Origin: Lophius americanus
Taxonomy: Eukaryota > Chordata > Actinopteri > Lophiiformes > Lophiidae
Reading direction: 5' to 3'
Assembly: GCA_037951165.1 (NCBI GenBank)
Contig: JBBDHG010000124.1
Location: 2,729,001-2,793,000 of the forward strand
Length of the DNA: 64,000 nucleotides
Each line of letters begins with the position of its first letter. Position 1 is the stretch's first letter. A model generated the notes under the pieces. It saw only the letters and a program-made list of their open reading frames with translations, was not told where the DNA came from and ran no database searches. The translations under genes and the position numbers were made by a program. Of this stretch, positions 22,099 through 35,388 are shown piece after piece.

Positions 22099-23023
22099 TT
22101 TCTTTTGTTATATTAACGCTCACTAAACACGATTATGTAACTTCATACATCCAAAACAGAATAATAATCGTCAAACAAAAGGTTGAGATAATCTAATTAA
22201 AATCACAATATTTTCCACTGAAATACAAAATCCCATCATGAAAAAGTGTAATAAGTCAGATTCTTTTTTTTACTGTTTAAAAGCAAGTTTGACCAAACTA
22301 TTTGTGGGTTAAGGTTAATTTAGATGTCTGAAATTAATTAAATTGATTAAGTCCCCAAAGAATGAAAATGTGAAAATGAATATTTTTCTTGGTGAGGACG
22401 TTAAAGAGCTAAGATTATTTTAAATGAAGGTTCAGCTAATCTCTTTCATCAGATCTGTGAACCAAAATGAAATAATTTAATCACATTATTAAGGTAAAAG
22501 ATAACGAAACCATGGATCGAGTAAATGAGACTCATCTCTTAAAACATTATGATTATAATTATTATGAGTTTCCAGCTAACTCAACTGACACACAACAATG
22601 CAACAAAATTCAATTTGTTTTCACGAACTTAACTGTTTATTCTGCTCTACATGAAATAATTTAGGGAAAATGTAATGTTTTAACTGTTGTGATCAAGCAA
22701 TTCACTCCAAATTATTAAGTTGCATCAGATCAATCCATTTTTGTGGGTTCAAGAAGTCTTAATTTGAAATAATACCCTTTAAAGGGAGCGTCGTCTAAAA
22801 AACTAACATAAATATTACGTATTCATTGATCCGTGTGTCCGTTTGTTGAATTAAACTAAAAAAGTTCAATTTTTGAGGGTGGAAATGTTACCTATAGCAG
22901 CAAACCACCTGTCTTCACACGACGATTCAAATGTTGCCATTTTCTGGGGAAAGATCCTGATTGGTCCTCAGAAGAGCACGACATCATCATAATTTTCTCT
23001 GAAAAAAAAACCCAAAACACAAC

Positions 23024-23548
23024 AATCATTTATCTTTCTGTAAACGCTTATCCTAGTGGTGTTCTGGGGGATGAGGGGGGGGCAAATCGCAGCTGACATT
23101 GGGTGAGATCACCTACATTCACATCAATGCGTGACTACACACCCCATCATTTTTGCTGGTTTGCTAGTTTTGCGTATTGTTGTTTTGCATTCGTACGTCA
23201 ATGTCGTGAAAATGATCCTGTATGGTTGGGGGGCAGTTTCACAATTATTGCGTTTTTCTCATTTACACACTGATGAAAACAGTATCCTTTCAAATGTTTG
23301 ATTTTCAGGCCCCTAAAACGCTGTTGTCTTCTAAAGATGAGGTCAAAACTAAACGGACATCTAAAACAACTGCTGTGTAATGTCTCCCCTGACGGTCACC
23401 AGTTCCTACACAGGTTCTTGGACTGTGGATGGATGTTGCAGAACCTGGAGGGAACCCACTCAAAACATTGGAGAAGATGGAGACCCCAAACAGATGGTCC
23501 GAGGTTCTCATCTGGATTTGAACCCAGAACCTTCTCATTGTCATGCAA
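23024..23548 (-). mobile_element. Degenerate tRNA-derived SINE, unit II
   Basis: Counterpart of 9681-10205; the B box (GGTTCAAATCC on the minus strand) is intact. Confidence 0.6.
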
Positions 23549-24070
23549 CGATGTAATGAATACTTAAAAGTGTAGATTTGGAAGAACGTGTCCTGCTGAC
23601 ATGGGTTCATGTCAGAGTCAGAAGATCAGGAGACAATAATTGTTTTTACAGGATTCTGTCTTACTTTTCTCTTGAGCTTAAACTCAGTCTTAAATTAGCA
23701 GGATTTAGAGGTGATCAACGTGTCTGAGCTTCATCTCCTCCAAACATCTCCTGTTCGATCTTTGGCTCATGTCCCACTCCTCCAGCAGGTCTCATGAAGA
23801 TCCATCCAGTAGTTTGTGTCTGATCCTGCTAAAACACACACACAAACAAACAAACAAACAAACTTCCCTGATGGAGCTAATGAAGTCCTTCTCTTCAAGT
23901 CACAATTTTATTGCTCCCAGAATGCTTTGCAGCTTACAGTGTAGAGACAGAAACCAAAGGCCTTCTATTACACTGTAAACTTTAACAAGTTGACATTACT
24001 GGAAATGAATTGGAGAAATAAGTAAAGTTGATCATTCCTTTAAGGTTGAACAAACTGTATTAAGTCTTAA

Positions 24071-24092
24071 CTCGGTCACCATGGTGACCGAG
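24071..24092. promoter_or_regulatory. 22-bp RFX-like palindrome upstream of CTLD-2
   Basis: Identical to 10809-10830. Confidence 0.5.
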
Positions 24093-24745
24093 GATCATTG
24101 AGTTTGCTTCAGTTGGTTCTGGGTGGATGTTTGCCTCATCATCAAACTTCATCACCACAGAAGAAGAAGGAATCAAACATCTTATGTTGATTCTGTCAAT
24201 AATAATAATAATAATTGGTGTTTCATTCTCTCATTATCCTCGCTAAATGTGGGGGTAGTGGTTGACATCCTCTATGAAGCAAGATGTTCTGCTCCACAGG
24301 GTTCTTCTCAGTGAGGTCAATGAGGGCAGCATCATCAGCAGATAAAAGATCTCAGATCAGTTGTTCCGCATCTTTGTTTGAGTTTGGTACCGGATGTAGA
24401 CGCCGTCTCTGACTTCAGCATCTCCAGTGGTCTTCTGGAGCGTCATGATGAAGAAGATGGTGAGAAGAGCTGGAGCGAGGACACAGACCAGTTTGACTTC
24501 ACTGACTGGTAGCTGATCCACAGAAGATTCTGTTATTGTTCATGATTCTGGTGTCATTAGTTCAGGAGACATAAAAGCAGCCCGGTGTCAGTTTTCAATA
24601 ATCAACCTGATCTGGAACAAAACCAACCAGGCAGTGGTTCATGAAGACTGTCAGGAAAACAGGTCAGAGTCCAGGGTTACACAGTGAAATCATCTTCCCC
24701 CGCATGTTGCAGAATCGGGCCAACATCAGTTGATACTGCCGCCCA

Positions 24746-24795
24746 CACGCCCACGTGGGCGTGACTCAGTGCGGTTCAGGTGTGTGTATATAAAG
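24746..24795 (+). promoter_or_regulatory. CTLD-2 core promoter
   Basis: The 18-bp E-box palindrome is at 24746-24763, the AP-1 site overlaps its end, and TATATAAAG is at 24787-24795. One base between AP-1 and TATA differs from CTLD-1 (CAGTGCGG). Confidence 0.75.
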
Positions 24796-24982
24796 AGCAG
24801 AGCGGGGTCCAGTCGTCACTTAAACCCTCAGCAGAAACCTGAACATCATCTCCTCACCTTTACCTGACAGGTAAGACACCTGCTGGCTCCTCCTCCTGCA
24901 GTGAAGATCATGGTTCTGCTGTCTCTGTTTCTTTACTGCCAGGTCTGTTTCCTCCACAGAGAACAATCTGTAGATCATCACC

Positions 24983-27831
24983 ATGAAGACGGTCCTGGTC
25001 CTCTCCATCCTCCTCTGTGCTGCCTTTGCAGGTCAGATCATTCAGACACACATTAGGATCCATGTTCTCAGGAGCTCTTCTCTAACATGCTGTTCTTGTT
25101 GTGGTTCCCTCTGCAGCTCCAGCTGAAGAAAAAGCTCCAGGTCAGTATTGAAGCTCTTTGTTTGAACACACACAGTCAGTCAGATGTGCTTCTATCTGAC
25201 TCCAACATTCATGTGGTCCTTCCACAGGAGCAGCAGTGGAGGTTCTGAAAGAAGAAGTGGCTGCTGCACCAGGTGAGTCTCTTCTCTGAAGGTCCTTCAG
25301 GTGATGTCAGGATGGAGATTCTCTGCACACAGAGAGACTTTTGAGCCTAAAATAAACCAAGTTGTGGTTAAAATGTTAATCTCTGGAGGCTGTGAAGTGC
25401 AGCTCTATGAATGCAGGTGGATTTGATCGTTGGGGGAGCAGGGACGGCCAGGTTGGCTGTTTGACCTGCAGGACTGATGACATCATTCTGTGCTGCGGCC
25501 TAATCTGCTCATGCTAATGAGTTCCTGTTAGCATGATGTCATAGCTTGAGGTCTGATGAAGCTGTTGGTGTTTCAGAGATGGAGAACATGATGATGGAGA
25601 CAGAAGATGTGAAAGAAGTTCTGCCAGAAGATTCTGTTCCTGTTCTTGGAGACGGTAATCAGACAGGACTTTTATATAAAACGTGTTTATTTAGACTCAC
25701 ATCTAGACATATGAGGAAAGTTACTGTGGTATCCTTAACCACTGTTAAAGAAACTTAATGCATTTTCCCTGAAAAACAAAAAAGTTGACAGAGACAAAAT
25801 TCAAGTGCAATTTGACTAATCTCATTTTCACCAATATCTTAGGTCTTTATTTCCAACTCCTACTAGTGTTTCGCTCCTTCAGAGCAGGAGGACCATCAGG
25901 GTATTTCTGCAGGTGTCTGCAAGTTACTCCTCTCTCTCTTCTGTCTCTCTGCAGCTCGCAATAACTTCTGTCCAGACCACTGGACCCACCAAGGCTCTCG
26001 CTGCTACGTCTTCGTCAGTAGTAGCTTGAGCTGGTACAAAGCTAAGGTAGTGATACGCTAACACCTCTATGCTAAGCTAACACTTGTTCTATAACACGGA
26101 GGCTTAGAGACTCTGGACGGTGATGGTTTCTGTTGGTAGGTCAGGAACTCAACACACTTCCATGTAGAGGACGAAGGTGAAGACTTGAAATGTTACAAAG
26201 ACGCCTCTGTGCTTCCTCTGTCCAACAGGAGCACTGCCAAATCCTGGGAGCTCACCTGGCCTCGGCCACCAACCCCAGAGAGTACGCCTTCCTCCAGCAA
26301 CTGACAAAGACAGCTGGTCAGAGCATGGCATGGATGGGAGGCTTCAACGTGCAGGTATGAATCCATGAAGAATCACCAGGTCCAGACCAGGTCCGGTCCA
26401 GAGACTTTCACGAGATTCCTGACACTCTTGCTCTTTGTCTCTCAGGGAACCTGGATGTGGAGCGACGGTGAAGGTTTCTATTACAACAACTGGTACTCCT
26501 CCTCCACCCCCAGCACCAACTCCTGCTTGTTCTTACGCTCCACCTGTAAGTCCTCCTGTTAGTTTTGGTCCGATAGAGACATCGTCTTTATCCTGTTTGT
26601 TTACTCAGAGGGGAAACGACATGAAGGAAACATAATAATAATAATACATTTAATTTATAATGCACTTAACATGAAGACATCTTTGTCAAAGCCTGACTTT
26701 AAGTCAAGGGAACATTCACCAAACTAGTGACGGTTTTAGAAGGTGCTCTCTTTCTACATGTTTTGATATGTGATCCAGATCAGGGAGAACCAGAATCTTT
26801 TTTAATCTTCATTAACTTCAGTTTGTACAGAAAGCAGCAACCAGATTCTTCACCAAAGCCAAACAGAGAGACGTTATTCCTCCCGTTTCAGCCTCCCGTC
26901 ATCGGCTTGCGGTCACTTTTAGAAATGATTTCAGAATTTTGTCGATAACTTTTAAGGTCTGTTCTGGACTCACTCTGAAATACATCAAAGGTGATGTCCT
27001 GACTCATTACATCGAAACCTGAGGTCCTTTCAGCCGTACTTTAATCCAGGCTAAGGACCAAGGAAGGCCAGGTCTTCTCAAGCTCTCTGGAATAATCCTG
27101 ATGGGATCAGACTGTTATGATCCATAACCTCTTTTGAATCGGGTTTTAAACACATCTCTAAGAATGCACTTTAGGGGGTCTTGGTCCAAATGTTGCTGTA
27201 TTTACTGAATTTAAATGTAACTGGGAGCGTTGTGAGTCAAAGGAGACTTATTCCCCGTTTAGATGACACTTCCTCTTCTTCTTTCAGTTATTCCCCTTCG
27301 GGGTCGCCACAACGGATCCTCCCATCCTAATTTAAAGCCGGTACATTGCTAACTTATGGAACCTGGCAGTTGTTATTAATCCGGCCAATGACCAATACGG
27401 TTTGAAATCAGTTTTATGTTGCGCATGTTTACTTAGCATAGGTTTTACGCCGGAAACAACCCTCCCCATTTATCCGGGCTTGGGTCCGGCCTTAGAAGTT
27501 CACTGGCTTCTGACCCCTCGTTGGCTTAGTTCCCCATTTAGGTGACACCAATTAGATTGCTATCTTGTGCAGAGATGGAAATTGAAGCTTTGGAACCTCA
27601 GATCAAAAACGTACATTTCAGGCCGCCAAAATGTTGTTGTAATTAAAATTGTCCATTTGTCATCCATGCAAATATAAAATTAGACTTTTAATAAAGGGAA
27701 GAGAGTAAAACATGAATTACTACAATTAATGATGTTTCTTTTTGTTAAATCTAATCTCAGATGGATGGGGAAACTACAACTGTAACCACGCACAAAGCTT
27801 CATCTGCTCCAAGGACCCTTTCAGCTGTTAA
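24983..27831 (+). CDS. CTLD-2: secreted C-type lectin-like protein, 194 aa
   Basis: Coding exons are 24983-25031, 25117-25140, 25228-25272, 25577-25654, 25955-26046, 26229-26354, 26446-26545 and 27761-27831. All junctions are GT-AG, including a normal CTGCAG acceptor for exon 3, so this copy should be fully functional. The ATG is the first in the spliced message after the non-coding exon 1 and sits in CACCATGA. It differs from CTLD-1 by Leu31 (for Val, propeptide), Val51 (for Leu), Leu121 (for Met, between the CTLD helices) and Thr171 (for Ser, next to the last exon junction). All seven cysteines are kept. Confidence 0.92.
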
Positions 27832-28009
27832 CTTGGAGCCTTGGGAAGGACCCGCCGGGATCTTTCTTCTGTTTGAATCCAAACCATCAACTTTGTTGTG
27901 TCTCAGTGATTTATTTACACTTTCTTGTTTTGTTTTCTTAAGAGTGTGAAATGATAAAATGTTAAAAAGTGAAAAGTACTTTTTGTTTGTGATTGATGAT
28001 GTTTGATAA

Positions 28010-28015
28010 AATAAA
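28010..28015 (+). terminator. Poly(A) signal of CTLD-2
   Basis: AATAAA, conserved position. Confidence 0.75.
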
Positions 28016-28544
28016 TGTTATAAGAACAGAATAATGTCAGATCTTCCTTGTGACCTGAGTGGTAATCTGAGTCATTCCAGGGGAAAGAAACCAACAGACG
28101 GATGGTTCAGGATGTAGAACTGAACAAGTTACCATTAAACTACCTGGAAGACTGGACCTTAAAAAGAGTCCATCAGAACACTTGTCACAGCTTCAGGACC
28201 TGGTTGTTACTCTAATCATCATCATGTTCAGTATTAGTTTACAGCAACATTATCAAGTGATACATTTCATTTATGACTCTATAGTATCATTAGAAGGAAA
28301 AATATAACGCTCAGTATCATGCTGATATATTTGGATGACATGTCTTGTCTAATAACTGTTTGATTCAGTTTCTATGTGATACCCTGGGAAAGAACGTTAC
28401 ATGTTTTGGAAAGTGAAGTCAAATACAAACATATCATTCGCATATACACACAAACATGATCCTTAGTCTAACTACATAAAACTATATCATTAGCCTATAC
28501 AGACACACATGATCTTTAGTCTAAAAACCACAGTTTCAAAACCA

Positions 28545-30236
28545 TTTCTCATCCCGGCCGCTTCACACTCGGCTTTAAATCATCACAGTGCGAGCTAGAG
28601 GTCAGTATTTGAATGTGCCAATAGCACCACATCATCCGAAAAAAGCAGAGACGGGACCCTAAGACCACTGAACCCGAGACCCTCCGCCACTTGGCTACGC
28701 CTAGAAATTCTGTCCATAAAAATTTGATGACCACATAATGTTGCAGAGGCGTGTCAGCCATGACAGCCATACAACATCCAGAGCTTTCAGATACTCAGGG
28801 CGGATCTCATCCACCCCCGGGACGTTGCCACCGCGGAGTTGTATAACAGCCGCAGCAACCTCAGCCCCAGTGAACAGTGGATCCACCTCCAAGTCATTCC
28901 GCTCTGGTTCCTCCTGGGAATAACTGTTGGTGGGATTGAGGAGATGCCCAGAGTATTCCTTCCACCGCCCGACAACTTTCTCAGTTGAGTTCAGCAAATA
29001 CCCATCCAGCCCGTCAACAGAGTGGAAACAATGACCACTTTCCCCACCTGAGACGCCGGACAGTTTACCAGAATTTCTTCTAGGCCGACCGAAATTCTTC
29101 TTCCATGGTGTCAGCAAACTTCTCCCACGATCGGGTTTTTGTCTCTGTGACTACCACAGCGACGTGTCGCTTGGCCTGCCGGTAGCTGTCAGCTGCTTCA
29201 GAAGTCGATCAATGATCTGCGACCTAGGGTGTCCTGGTGCCAAATGCACTGGTGGACACCCTTTTGTTTGAACATGGTGTTTGCTATGGACAAACTGTGA
29301 CTAGTACAGAAGTCCAATAACTGAACACCACTAGGGTTCAGATCAGGCAGGCCAGTCCTCCCAATTCCGCCACTCCAGGTCTCACTGTCATTGCCCACGT
29401 ATGCATTCAAGTCTCACAGTAGGATAATGGAGTCCCCAGTTGGGGTGCTTTCCAGCACCCGCTCCAAGGACTCCAGAAAAGGTTGGTTCTCTGAACTGCT
29501 GTTTGGCGCATAAGCGTACACAACAGTCAGGACCCGTTACCCAACCCGAATGCGCAGGGAAGCAATCCTTTCATCCACTGGGGTAAACCCCAATACATGG
29601 GCAGAGAGCTTCTCTTCCGCCTCTCAACTGAAGCAACTCCAGCATAGTAGAGGGTGCAGGTTGGTCCCCCATCGAGAAGGCAGGTTCCAGAGCCATGGCT
29701 GTGTGTAGAGGCGAGCCCGACTATATCTAGTCTGTGCCTCTCAACCTCTCGCACAAGCTCAGGCTCCTTCTCCATCAGTGACGTAACATTCCATGAACCC
29801 ATCGTCAGCTTTTCTAGCCGGGGATTGGACCGCCAAGGCCGCTGCATATTCCTACTGCCCGATCCACAATGCACCGAACCCCTGCGGATTCCTCCGTGGG
29901 TGTTGGGCCCATCGGAGGACGGACCGATGTCCATGCTTTGGGCTAAACCCGACCGAGCCCCATGGGTGAAGGCCTGGCCACCAGACGCTCGCTGGCGGGC
30001 GGGCCTCTACTCCGGGCCTGGCTCCAGGGTGGGGCCCCGGTAACCCTCCGGGCAAAGTACTTCAGTCCTTGATTTTTCCTCTCATCAGGGGTCTTGACCG
30101 CTCTTTGTCTGACCCTTCCATTAGGACCTCTTTGCCATGGGAGACCCTACCAGGGGCAAATTGCCCCAGACAACACAGCTCCTAGGTACTCAAACCCCTC
30201 CACCACGATAAGGCGGCGGTTGTCGAAGGGGTCATA
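28545..30236 (-). mobile_element. Defective APE-type LINE, unit III
   Basis: Counterpart of 1884-3575 with a few private substitutions, for example at 28922 (a stop in a shadow frame) and 29846-29848. Confidence 0.87.
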
Positions 30237-31254
30237 ACTGAATTTAACTGAGAATAATCTGATTTACAATTTCACCGAAGACCTAAGACAGACATTCTAA
30301 TACTATATTTAGTTTTACTTAAAGACACTTTTAAATAAATTGGTTTGAAATACAAATCAATATGAATTCCAAAGGTATTCTTTTTTGAGCACTTAAAAGC
30401 AGCCACCAATGTCCACCATAAGCCGCATTGTAAGAGACAAAACAAGACTTTAATATAGAAAACAGGATGATAATGGTGATGATAAGGCGCTGAATCTGGT
30501 AGTTTCTATTTCACTATGCTGTTGCTGCTGCTGCTGATGGTTTTTTCTGTGCTATCGGAAAGTGCTAAATTTTCGACATTGTATTTTTTAGTCTCAGATT
30601 TATTGTAAAAAACAATTATGCAAAGGACCGTTATAAGACATCACTTTTTTGACTTGTAAAAATTGTCTTGGTTTTATGATAAATAGTTTAAGTAGAAACG
30701 TTCATGTCAATGATGTTTCGCATGAAAAACAATCCAAAGGAATAATTTTATCTCAAAGAAAGGAATTCATTATTGTGTTTGTTGAGGTGAACTTCAGAAT
30801 GTGAGCTTTATTTTCATGAGACAATGAAGAATATAATAATCCCATGTATACCTCTTCACTCTTTAATTTTGGCCAATACATTATTTGCATATGAACTGCA
30901 TAATTAAAAAAGAGCAATTTAGGGAATATAATTTAGTGATATCCAAGGTGAATAATCTGAAATTATGATTCATCTATCCAATAAGACATATAATACATCA
31001 AATTGAATTGTTATTACCACTGAACTACGGCTAGCAACAAAAAAGAAAAGAAAAAAGTGCCTACTCCTCCGTCTGCTGTTGAAAACCTTTTTCACTGTAA
31101 TTCTCTGATCCACCTAATGTAAGGCGGTTTATAGCTTAAGGGTGCCACAGAGTGTTCAGTATGACTATTTTCATGTCTGTATGTTAGGTAGAACACCCGG
31201 TCCTCACATTGTGGGTCTTTTTCTCCTGGACCTCATAAAGAGTTATGTACAAGA

Positions 31255-31255
<1 letters not shown>

Positions 31256-31331
<76 letters not shown>
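31256..31331 (+). repeat. (TG)n microsatellite 1, unit III
   Basis: About 75 bases of TG. Confidence 0.97.
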
Positions 31332-31333
<2 letters not shown>

Positions 31334-31368
31334 TGTGCGTTTGTGAGTGTTTGTATAAGAGAGAGAGA

Positions 31369-31542
31369 TAAGATAAACCTTTATTAGTCCCACAATGGGG
31401 AAATTGCAGGATTACGGCAGCAAGAGCATTTTACAGAATACAGAATAACAGAGCAACATTGTGTAAAATTAAATTAAATTAAATGTGCAGTAGTGGACAT
31501 GTTGGGTAGTGTATTGTCCCATAGTGCAAAGTGCAAGTGAGG

Positions 31543-31596
<54 letters not shown>

Positions 31597-31829
31597 TTTT
31601 ACTAGCAGTGCTGGCTAAAAAGCCTGACTGCTGCAGGAAGGAAAGATCAGCAATATTGCTCCTTCACACACTTGGGGTGAAGGAGCCTGTCGCTGAAGGA
31701 GCTCTCCAGTGCAGAGATGGTGTCCTGCATGGTGATGGTTATGCACTCGGTGCATAACCATGGGCCACTGTATTGAATACCTGTGCGGACGATGTGGACT
31801 CCAACAATTAACCTCCCAGTGGTTCACAT
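31369..31829 (-). mobile_element. LINE 3' end, unit III
   Basis: Counterpart of 4691-5160; hairpin at 31735-31761. Confidence 0.63.
31547..31593 (+). repeat. (TG)n microsatellite 2, unit III
   Basis: 47 bases of TG. Confidence 0.96.
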
Positions 31830-32158
31830 CTCAGATCTTAATGCTGACCTTCTCATGGGGGGTCTTACCCTCCATTTTTATTTAATTAATTTTTTTTATT
31901 ATTTTGCTTAATCATAAGTATGAGCATCCCATCTCTTGACTTTAACATATTGCAACCACCCACAGATATGTAGGGTTAGGGTTCACTCTATAATCTGTCT
32001 GATCCACTCTGGAGAACAGGAAAAAGGCAGGTAGGAGTTCAGACATGTAGAAATACTGCGACTGTTGTTTTTCACGCACAGAATCTACAATCTTGTATAA
32101 ATAAAGAAACTTAGAAAAGACTAACCTGGTCTGGCAGGTCTCAGTAGTTTCCGAGCCC

Positions 32159-32529
32159 TCACCTCTGCTCCTGTGGAGCACAACTGGACCACATGAATGT
32201 TGGAGTCAGATAGAAGCACATCTGACTGACTGTGTGTGTTCAAACAAAGAGCTTCAATACTGACCTGGAGCCTTTTCTTCAGCTGGAGCTGCAGAGGGAA
32301 CCACAACAAGAACAGCATGTTAGAGAAGAGTTCTTCAGAACATGGATTCTAGTGTGTGTATGAATGATCTGAGCTGCAAAGGCAGCACAGAGGAGGATGG
32401 AGAGGACCAACCACCATCATCACCAATGGTGATGATCTACAGATTGTTCTCTGTGCAGGAAACAGACCTGGCAGTAAAGAAACAGAGATGGCAGAACCAT
32501 GATCTTCACTGCAGGAGAAGGAGCACATG
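32159..32529 (-). pseudogene. Inverted lectin pseudogene, unit III
   Basis: Counterpart of 5490-5858, two bases longer through an extra GT in intron 3. Same inactivating changes. Confidence 0.87.
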
Positions 32530-32758
32530 GCGTTACACAATCCTGAGCAGGCGGTTGGACTCTGTTTGCACAGAGGAATATTTAGCAAGAAGATAGTTTC
32601 TTCTTTGAGGAGAAAAAATTTTAAAGAGAGAATATCTCCTCAAGAATTATCAAAATTCTACAAGAATACATGAATAAATTTGCAATTTAAAATAGAATCA
32701 GAATCAGAATGCCTTTATTGTCATAGCATGTGCCACATACGAAGAAATGATGGTATCT

Positions 32759-32877
32759 CGGTCCTGGTCCTCTCCATCCTCCTCTGTGCTGCCTTTGCAG
32801 GTCAGATCATTCAGACACACACTAGAATCCATGTTCTCAGGAGCTCTTCTCTAACATGCTGTTCTTGTTGTGGTTCC
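32759..32877 (+). pseudogene. Direct lectin exon 2/intron 2 fragment, unit III
   Basis: Counterpart of 6088-6206. A one-base deletion downstream (TTTCTTTTAACAG) makes a 198-codon frame from 32680 to 33276, but it opens on TTG and runs through intron sequence. Confidence 0.85.
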
Positions 32878-33436
32878 TTAACAAGTCAGGTCTTCATGTT
32901 TCTTTTAACAGAGAGTTCCCAAGGTGCTTTTCTTGTGCTAAATATTAGAAATGACCATCCCTATATCAGAACACAAAACTGTGATCCAGTAACAACTTTT
33001 TCATCATCTTCCTCGTTGGTCTTTCGAGGTCAAGCTTTTCTTCATCGTCTTTTCTACCTCTGTCTGTCATACCAGTGTTTGGTTTTTCCATTCCAGGCTA
33101 ATGTACAAATACTGGGCCCCACTATCTGGAGAACACTACAACAATGGTTATGCATTTCTTTACACATGAAAAATAGAATCCAACTATCACAAATTGAAAT
33201 TGTCAGCACAAAATGTCCACTTAGTTATTCGGGCAAGTTCCAACTGAATTTACTGGTGTTGATTGAACTAAGTTGATCAAATTAAACCCAAGTTAATTCA
33301 TCAAGGTTGATTCCATTTAGTAATTTACTTACAACTTATTTGTTAATATTAGTTTCCAAGTTAATTTATTAATATTGACATACTGGTGTTGATTCCAATT
33401 AGTTACTTGGTATTGGTCCACCGAAATGGACAATAT

Positions 33437-33864
33437 CTAGAGATGTAGGAAAGGGGTAGAGGTAACACAGGTGGAGGGTTTCATCATCTTGAACCTGAAC
33501 TCAAAAAAAAAAAACTCAACCTCTTGCTGTGAGATTTCTGGGAAGCACTTTAGAGGGTGGGAAATCTCAAACTGTGAGTAAGCAGACTGGATAGGTAGAG
33601 TGGAGCAACCAGAAAGGACAGAACGGATTGAGTCAATTTGCGAATTGAAGAAAGCCATGAAATTATTACAGTGCTCTTCTGTAATTTCTGGGACTTAGAA
33701 TTTCCAGGACTGGTTTTGATAATGTTCAAGTAGAACAGTGATTGAGCCTCTCTAAGCGACTTTGAGTAGACTATTTGGTGTTCCCGAAACGCTAGCTTGT
33801 GGACAGTAAGACCTGAAGCCTTGTAACACTGCTCAAGGACACGCCCAGCTGCCTTCTCGAGCAA
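33437..33864 (-). mobile_element. L2-like LINE pre-RT fragment, unit III
   Basis: Counterpart of 6768-7196. Confidence 0.75.
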
Positions 33865-34490
33865 TCACACCAATAAACTCTAGATGAGTTTCCTGATAAT
33901 AGCATTTACAGTCAGCTCTTGATAAGAGTCAAGGACACAATAAGTCTCTGAAGTCTCTGCAGCTGACCCAGAATGCTGAACAGAACACTTAAGGCCTAAG
34001 CTAGCTCTTAGCTATGCTGCTATAAGCTCAGAATGCTAGGTGGACTTCCCATGATGCTCTCTTCCTTCAGTTCTGAAGGTGTTCTGAATAAAGCTTTCAT
34101 TGTGGAATGTTGGCATTTAAATAAAAGGGACTCAACAGACTTACAGACTTTCAACCCGTCTGACCAACTCTTTTGCAAACGTCAGATTTTTCTCAGCCTG
34201 TTGTTCACGGACCTCAGACCCTTAACTATAATACTCCTGACCCAATCCTCACATGGGAACACCTCCAGAACTTAACTTACAGGTTTTCAGTTTTCAGCAC
34301 TTTTTCTGAACCGCTCCCAACAGAATCACTGAATACTCTTTCATACTATATCCTCACCCCAGCCTTCCTCCTCACCCCCACCTCACTGGCCTGGTGACTC
34401 TTCAAGAAGAAGAATAGACGTACCCAAACCATAAGCTTAACCCTCGACCAAAGGGATCCTTTTCCTGACTCAGACTTAAACCGCATTGAT

Positions 34491-34879
34491 CTAATTATAG
34501 CCCTTAAAAAGTCGGGGAAATATAATCGGCGGTCGCTGTTGCTGTCGGGGACGACTGCGTAGGTCTAGTTTCTGAAGGTGTTGGACCACATCAGATCTGA
34601 TGGCTCTCAGACTCTCGTGTGACGGCAGCTCACCCTCATGTCCACACAACCAGTGTTGGTGTTTTGGCGCCGACACAGACGGTCCCGTCTCTCCACATGG
34701 AGTCTTATTTTGATGACCATCAGTAACGATGTTGCCGTGATTGTTACGACAGTGAAACATATTTCCGGATGATTTATGAGACGTGTTGTTTCCTGGACTG
34801 AAGATTGGACAGAAGACGTGTTTGGATCATTTACTGACAGAGATAATAGGGACGTGATCACATGACAAACTTTAACCAT
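34491..34879 (-). other. Unknown conserved minus-strand open region, unit III
   Basis: Counterpart of 7858-8246; stop-interrupted as in unit I. Confidence 0.3.
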
Positions 34880-35218
34880 TTATTAAACATCATATCAACA
34901 GAGTTTCTTTCAAATCCCTCAAGTTTACTGATTAACAGCATCTTTATCATCCTTTACAGGTATGCATCTCATCATCAGCGGAAATAACTGGACCTGTTTT
35001 TATTATTATATACAGACAGAGAACAGTATAATTGTGACATAGAAGTACTGATTTATGGACACAGAATTATATCCCAAATACAGGTAAATGTTTTACAGGA
35101 ATATAAATCAGTTTATTCTTCTTGTCACTCTGTTTCGAAATCAGAACAACTTTAAACTTTTAACCCTATTTGGTCCTGCTCAGTTGTTTGGTTGAATACT
35201 TTTTGAGTTGCTATTTCT

Positions 35219-35388
35219 TATTGAAAAATGTGATTGAACCTGTTTATAATATGATGCAGTGGCAGAATGTTTATGATAAAGAGAAAGGGGCCAAGGATGG
35301 AGCTCTGGGGGTCACCACAGGTCAAAGGGGCCACCGAGGAGAAGGCGTTAACCACGGCTACTGAGAAAGTCTGACTCCATAAGTAGGA
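35219..35388 (-). mobile_element. L2-like RT fragment, unit III
   Basis: Counterpart of 8586-8755. Confidence 0.78.

Larger units (their letters stand above)
13400..26660 (+). repeat. Tandem unit II (13,261 bp)
   Basis: It holds the 3' exon of CTLD-1 and exons 1-8 of CTLD-2. Its first ~4.8 kb looks identical to unit I, including the same length of first (GT)n tract; after the second (GT)n the two diverge by scattered substitutions. It is the shortest full unit, partly because of an 81-bp deletion at about 23939. Confidence 0.97.

Noticed and set aside
32680..33276. 198-codon plus-strand frame (also 59926-60522)
   Set aside because: It has no ATG start, spans a LINE tail, a lectin intron fragment and AT-rich DNA, and depends on a one-base deletion absent from units I, II and IV.
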